This document shows, piece after piece, positions 6,248 to 8,801 of a DNA stretch of 8,801 nt. This DNA comes from CAYJPV01 sp964396055 (GTDB lineage: Bacteria; Acidobacteriota; Vicinamibacteria; Vicinamibacterales; JAKQTR01), in the NCBI GenBank assembly GCA_964396055.1, contig CAYNDV010000174.1, positions 1-8,801 on the forward strand, written 5' to 3'. The number at the start of each line of letters is the position of its first letter. Positions within the stretch are counted from its first letter, which is position 1. The notes under the pieces are model-generated. The model searched no databases and was not told the origin of the DNA. It worked only from the letters and a program-made list of their open reading frames with translations. The translations under genes and the position numbers were made by a program.

Positions 6248-7189
6248 GTGCCCGTCATGAGCCGAGACGACGCCTCGCACTTCCTGCGAACGATGTTCGA
6301 GGCAGACGACTGGGTAGCCGTGTTCCTGAAGGCATACGACACCGGTCACGCGTGCCAGCGTGTCGCACCTGTCGCAGTGTTCACGGAGCCGCGGTGGCAG
6401 ACGTGGCTGCGCGTGATGAACGTCCATCGCTTCAACGTGTACGTCAGCGTGAATGCGGTGACGCCAGGGCGGCGCGAGCGGACAAAGGGAGCCGTGCACG
6501 CGGTGAGGCACGTCTTCCTGGATGCCGACCACGGCGGGCCGGACGTCGTGCGACGCCTGGAGCGCCGGCACGACCTGCCGACACCGTCGTCCGTTCTCAA
6601 CACGTCGCCTGGCCGGGTCCAGGTGCTCTGGCGCGTGCACGGGTTCTCGCCGGAATGCGTGGAACGCCTGCAGAAGCAGCTCGCGCGGGAACTCGGGACT
6701 GACCTGGCCGCAACCGCGTGCACCCAGACCATGCGCATTCCGGGATTCCTGAACTGGAAGTACGCGCCGCCGGTTGTCGTGACTGGCGAGTGTGGGAACA
6801 CAAGCAGGGTATTTGAATCGTGCGACTTCCCGATTCCGGCAGATCCACATCCGACAACTAGCGACGAGCCGGCTCCACTGCGAACCGTCAGGACCACCGG
6901 AGGCAGAGCGCCATTGACGCCGCCTGACGTGATCGAGCGGGCTCGTCGGTACGTGGCAGCGGTGCCCGCGGCGGTTTCCGGCCAGCGAGGCGACGTGCGC
7001 ACGTTTCAGGTGTGCTGTCGATTGGCGCGTGGCTTTGGCTTGGCCCCGGACGACGCGCTGCGCCTGCTCGCCGAGTGGAATGCGCGGTGCAATCCGCCGT
7101 GGACCGAGCGTGAGCTATTGGCCAAGTTGGATCACGCGCAGCGCTATGGCCGAGAGCCGATCGGCGGCCTGCTCACAGGAGGTGTGTGA
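6248..7189 (+). CDS. RepB-type (archaeo-eukaryotic superfamily) primase
   Basis: The product is 313 residues. Residues about 20-135 carry the primase core: HVFLDADHGG with Asp92 and Asp94 as the metal pair, then SSVLNTSPGRVQVLWRV (114-130), which has the T-S-P-G-x-x-Q form of RepB-type primases. TQTMRIPGFLNWKY (159-172) fits the conserved Arg-x-Pro-Gly-x-x-Asn-x-Lys segment. Residues 225-305 form a helical module with WNARCNPPWTERELLAKL (277-294), like primase C-terminal domains that usually link to a helicase. No helicase domain follows, so this is a stand-alone primase. It probably synthesises primers for complementary-strand synthesis of transferred or replicating element DNA. Two starts are possible: GTG 6248 with GAGGGAG at 6235-6241, or ATG 6257 with AGGTG at 6246-6250, each spaced 6 bases. 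It lies 11 bases after the lipoprotein gene. Confidence 0.8.
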   Translation: MPVMSRDDASHFLRTMFEADDWVAVFLKAYDTGHACQRVAPVAVFTEPRWQTWLRVMNVHRFNVYVSVNAVTPGRRERTKGAVHAVRHVFLDADHGGPDVVRRLERRHDLPTPSSVLNTSPGRVQVLWRVHGFSPECVERLQKQLARELGTDLAATACTQTMRIPGFLNWKYAPPVVVTGECGNTSRVFESCDFPIPADPHPTTSDEPAPLRTVRTTGGRAPLTPPDVIERARRYVAAVPAAVSGQRGDVRTFQVCCRLARGFGLAPDDALRLLAEWNARCNPPWTERELLAKLDHAQRYGREPIGGLLTGGV

Positions 7190-7217
7190 GCCCAGCATCT
7201 TTCGAGCTTCGTCGACC

Positions 7218-7314
7218 ACGCACGCGCCACACGGCCGTGCGTCTCACCCTGTTCGCCGGCATCCACATCGATCCGGCGAACGTAACCGCTGCCGTCGGCC
7301 CAGGCCCTCGGCAG
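7218..7314. repeat. Three inverted repeats in the leader of the next gene
   Basis: In the 141 bases between the primase stop and the next start three stems are visible. ACGCACG (7218-7224) pairs with CGTGCGT (7236-7242). GTTCGCCGG (7251-7259) pairs perfectly with CCGGCGAAC (7273-7281) over a 13-base loop. CTGCCG (7289-7294) pairs with CGGCAG (7309-7314). The last stem ends 4 bases before the GGAGG ribosome-binding site of the 7331 gene. None is followed by a T-run. They may be an operator, an RNA leader structure or processing sites. In DNA this GC-rich, short stems alone are weak evidence; the 9-bp perfect one is the best. Confidence 0.4.
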
Positions 7315-7318
7315 TCTT

Positions 7319-7323
7319 GGAGG
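7319..7323 (+). promoter_or_regulatory. Strong ribosome-binding site for the SpoVG-like gene
   Basis: GGAGG lies 7 bases before ATG 7331. It decides this start over the GTG at 7186 in another frame, whose continuation through the gene gives only Arg-rich low-complexity sequence. Confidence 0.75.
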
Positions 7324-7330
7324 ATCTCCA

Positions 7331-7651
7331 ATGTCCACGCACAACGGCGATCTGGTGTCCGTGAAGATCATTCCGAACGAGCAAGGTCGTCCCCCAGGGA
7401 AGCTTGCCGACGCGGAGGTGGTCTTCGAAGCCAGTGCTGGCCCGCTCAGCGGGCTGCGACTCATTGGCTTCGCCGTCTGGGAACGTCGCGATGGAGGGAA
7501 GAACGTGACGTTCCCCGCCCGGCAGTACTCCGTCAGCGGCGAGCGCCGGAGCTTCGCGCTCCTGCGTTCCGCGAATGGAGAGCCGAGCGCGCAGGACGCG
7601 CTTCGCGAGTGCATCCTCGACGCGTACAGCCGCGTCGAGATCCACGAGTGA
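7331..7651 (+). CDS. Small SpoVG-like protein
   Basis: The product is 106 residues, with no signal peptide or membrane segment. The order of features resembles SpoVG: a strand with VKIIPNEQG (11-19), KLADAEVVF (24-32), GLRLIGFAVWER (41-52), VTFPARQYS (59-67) at the place of SpoVG's VAMPSKR, RRSFALLRS (72-80), and a final helix ALRECILDAYSRVE (90-103) like SpoVG's C-terminal helix. SpoVG proteins are small RNA/DNA-binding regulators in Firmicutes and other phyla, and related ones occur on mobile elements. The match is by eye only, so the role (nucleic-acid binding regulator) is tentative. It probably has its own promoter or leader, since 141 structured bases separate it from the primase gene and a GC-rich hairpin follows it. 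Confidence 0.75.
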   Translation: MSTHNGDLVSVKIIPNEQGRPPGKLADAEVVFEASAGPLSGLRLIGFAVWERRDGGKNVTFPARQYSVSGERRSFALLRSANGEPSAQDALRECILDAYSRVEIHE

Positions 7652-7669
7652 GCCGTCCGTCTCTGGCGA

Positions 7670-7703
7670 CCCGGGGCAGCCGCTTCACGGCCGCTGCCCC
7701 GGG
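7670..7703 (+). terminator. GC-rich terminator-like hairpin after the SpoVG-like gene
   Basis: CCCGGGGCAGC (7670-7680) pairs perfectly with GCTGCCCCGGG (7693-7703), and the 12-base loop can add two further pairs after one C-C mismatch. It begins 18 bases after the TGA at 7649-7651, in a 147-base gap before the next start. There is no T-run, so it is not a textbook intrinsic terminator. In very GC-rich genomes such stems can still terminate or protect transcript ends. The remainder of the gap (7704-7798) shows nothing else I can identify. Confidence 0.5.
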
Positions 7704-7798
7704 CCCCCGCCCGTCAGAACGACAGTGGCCGCGTCACTCGGTCGACGCGTAGCTCGCAGATGGTGCGCCTTCAACCGCGATTGAGGAAGGAACACGTC

Positions 7799-8801
7799 AT
7801 GGACCCCGCCGCCCACTCCGCCTTGCGTCGTCCAGAACTGGTCACGGAGGCCGCGCCTTTCGCCATGCCGGAATCGGCACACGCGTTGACCGTGACGGCG
7901 ATCTATCACCTGTCGGAGGCCGGCCGGAAGTCGTCACTGCTTGCCGGGGGCGACGGCCGTGCCGTCCAGCAGATCACCGTGCAGGTGTCGGCAAACCGAA
8001 TGCACCTCGTCAGCGTCGACGTCCAGGGCGTGGCGCGGCTTAAGTTGCGCCCCAGATATGACATCGACGCCAACCAGCGCGTCGTGCGTCTCGACGACGC
8101 CCCGACGTACGACGCGCCTCCGACTGCCGACGAGCTGTTCAGGGAGGCCGCACGCAACCACGAGCGGGAGCGCGTCTACCTGGCCGAGCGCGCCGTCACG
8201 AGAGCCAAGAAGCGCGAAGCCGACCACGAGCGACGCCTGCAGGTAGCGCAGGCCTTTCTGACGGACCGTGCCCAGCGTGCCGTGGTGCATCCAGCGCCGT
8301 CTCCTAAGCGCTGCTACGTCAGCACCGATCAGGGTCGTGTGCTCTTCGACGTGGCGACCGACGAGGGGCCAGCCCGCGACGTGCCGCCAGAGGCGCATCG
8401 CCGCTTTCGTGCCGACCTAACCGCCAAGCACGACAAGAACCAGCAAGAGCGTGCAGCCCAGCTTGCGCTGCACGAGGAGAAGAAGCGCTACATCGGTGCG
8501 TGGATCGCGGAGCACGGGACGCCCGAGCAGCAGGCCCGCCAGGCCGCCGGCGTGCTCCCGATAGAGGAGGCCCTCGAAGCGATCACCGACGAAGCGTTTG
8601 CCGCCGTCGCAGATCACCCGCCGTACGCGCGGGACGGCGCCGATCGGCTTCAGGCGCACCTGCGAACGTTCCCCGAATACGCCGACGCCATCGTCTCCCC
8701 CGCCGATCTAGTTGTCGTCAGCTCGAACGCCGTCAAGGCCACGGCCGAGCAATGGGCAGTGGTTCAGTCCGTGCAGCAGAGGCTGCCGAACGCCACGGTA
8801 A
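7799..8801 (+). CDS. Uncharacterised cytoplasmic protein, 3' end beyond the window
   Basis: ATG 7799 follows GAGGAAGG (7783-7790) by 8 bases. The frame stays open for 334 codons to the window end without a stop, and its codons favour G or C at the third position. Residues 30-103 are beta-strand-like (ALTVTAIYHLSEAGRKSS, ITVQVSANRMHLVSVDVQG, RLKLRPRYDID). Residues 108-155 are a long charged helix, possibly coiled coil (FREAARNHERERVYLAERA). Residues 170-205 form another small beta unit (CYVSTDQGRVLFDVATDEG), and 205-295 are helical and rich in Gln/Glu/Ala. No signal peptide, membrane segment or known catalytic motif is seen. I do not recognise the family. Its position suggests an accessory protein of the element. 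Confidence 0.8.
   Translation, partial: MDPAAHSALRRPELVTEAAPFAMPESAHALTVTAIYHLSEAGRKSSLLAGGDGRAVQQITVQVSANRMHLVSVDVQGVARLKLRPRYDIDANQRVVRLDDAPTYDAPPTADELFREAARNHERERVYLAERAVTRAKKREADHERRLQVAQAFLTDRAQRAVVHPAPSPKRCYVSTDQGRVLFDVATDEGPARDVPPEAHRRFRADLTAKHDKNQQERAAQLALHEEKKRYIGAWIAEHGTPEQQARQAAGVLPIEEALEAITDEAFAAVADHPPYARDGADRLQAHLRTFPEYADAIVSPADLVVVSSNAVKATAEQWAVVQSVQQRLPNATV

Noticed and set aside
5624..6850. A 408-codon minus-strand open frame across the lipoprotein and primase genes.
   Set aside because: It spans parts of three well-supported plus-strand genes and shows no protein-like domains.
7186..7752. A 188-codon frame from GTG 7186 across the SpoVG-like gene.
   Set aside because: It has an upstream AGGAGG but at poor spacing, and the part overlapping the 7331 gene is Arg-rich shadow sequence. 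At most a short leader peptide could be real.

Overview
The window is very GC-rich and all its convincing genes read on the + strand. It looks like part of the transfer and replication module of an integrative conjugative element or conjugative plasmid. The host is uncertain. The lipoprotein at 5721-6236 has a Cys-Gly-Gly-Gly start, a Ser/Pro/Thr linker and a Ser-Gly-Thr-Trp-x-Gly opening, which reminds me of lipoproteins common in Acidobacteriota (Vicinamibacteria-like soil bacteria). With the base composition this suggests that phylum, but it is inference only. No rRNA, tRNA, transposase, integrase or CRISPR array is visible.

Left part (1-1991): the tail of an upstream gene (ends at 113) runs into a two-gene unit, 88-1017 and 1014-1991, joined by an ATGA stop/start overlap. 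Both products seem to begin with a winged-helix-like region. The first also has a C-terminal pattern reminiscent of replication-relaxation type plasmid proteins. Neither function is certain.

Middle gap (1992-2450): 459 bases without a credible gene but rich in structure. It holds a 12-base tandem duplication with an inverted copy, an 8-bp stem, a 20-bp perfect inverted repeat enclosing another 8-bp stem, and a bulged hairpin running into CATCCTGCCCG. That last string resembles the nick region of IncP/MOBP transfer origins. The gap lies just upstream of a ribbon-helix-helix gene and a coupling-protein gene, which makes it a good candidate for an oriT and regulatory region.

Transfer operon (2451-7189): a small ribbon-helix-helix protein, a VirD4/TraG-type coupling ATPase with two N-terminal membrane segments, a VirB11/TrbB/CpaF-type secretion ATPase, a lipoprotein and a RepB-type primase. 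These genes overlap by 4 bases or are separated by 11-14 bases, so they are probably co-transcribed and partly translationally coupled. A plausible reading is that the DNA-binding protein marks the origin, the coupling protein docks the DNA, the VirB11-type ATPase powers the channel, and the primase makes the complementary strand in donor or recipient.

Right part (7190-8801): a hairpin-rich leader, a 106-residue protein with a SpoVG-like pattern, a GC-rich terminator-like hairpin, and a gene starting at 7799 that stays open to the window end. The relaxase, the rest of the type IV secretion channel and the element ends are not in this window, unless one of the two left-hand proteins is an unusual relaxase.
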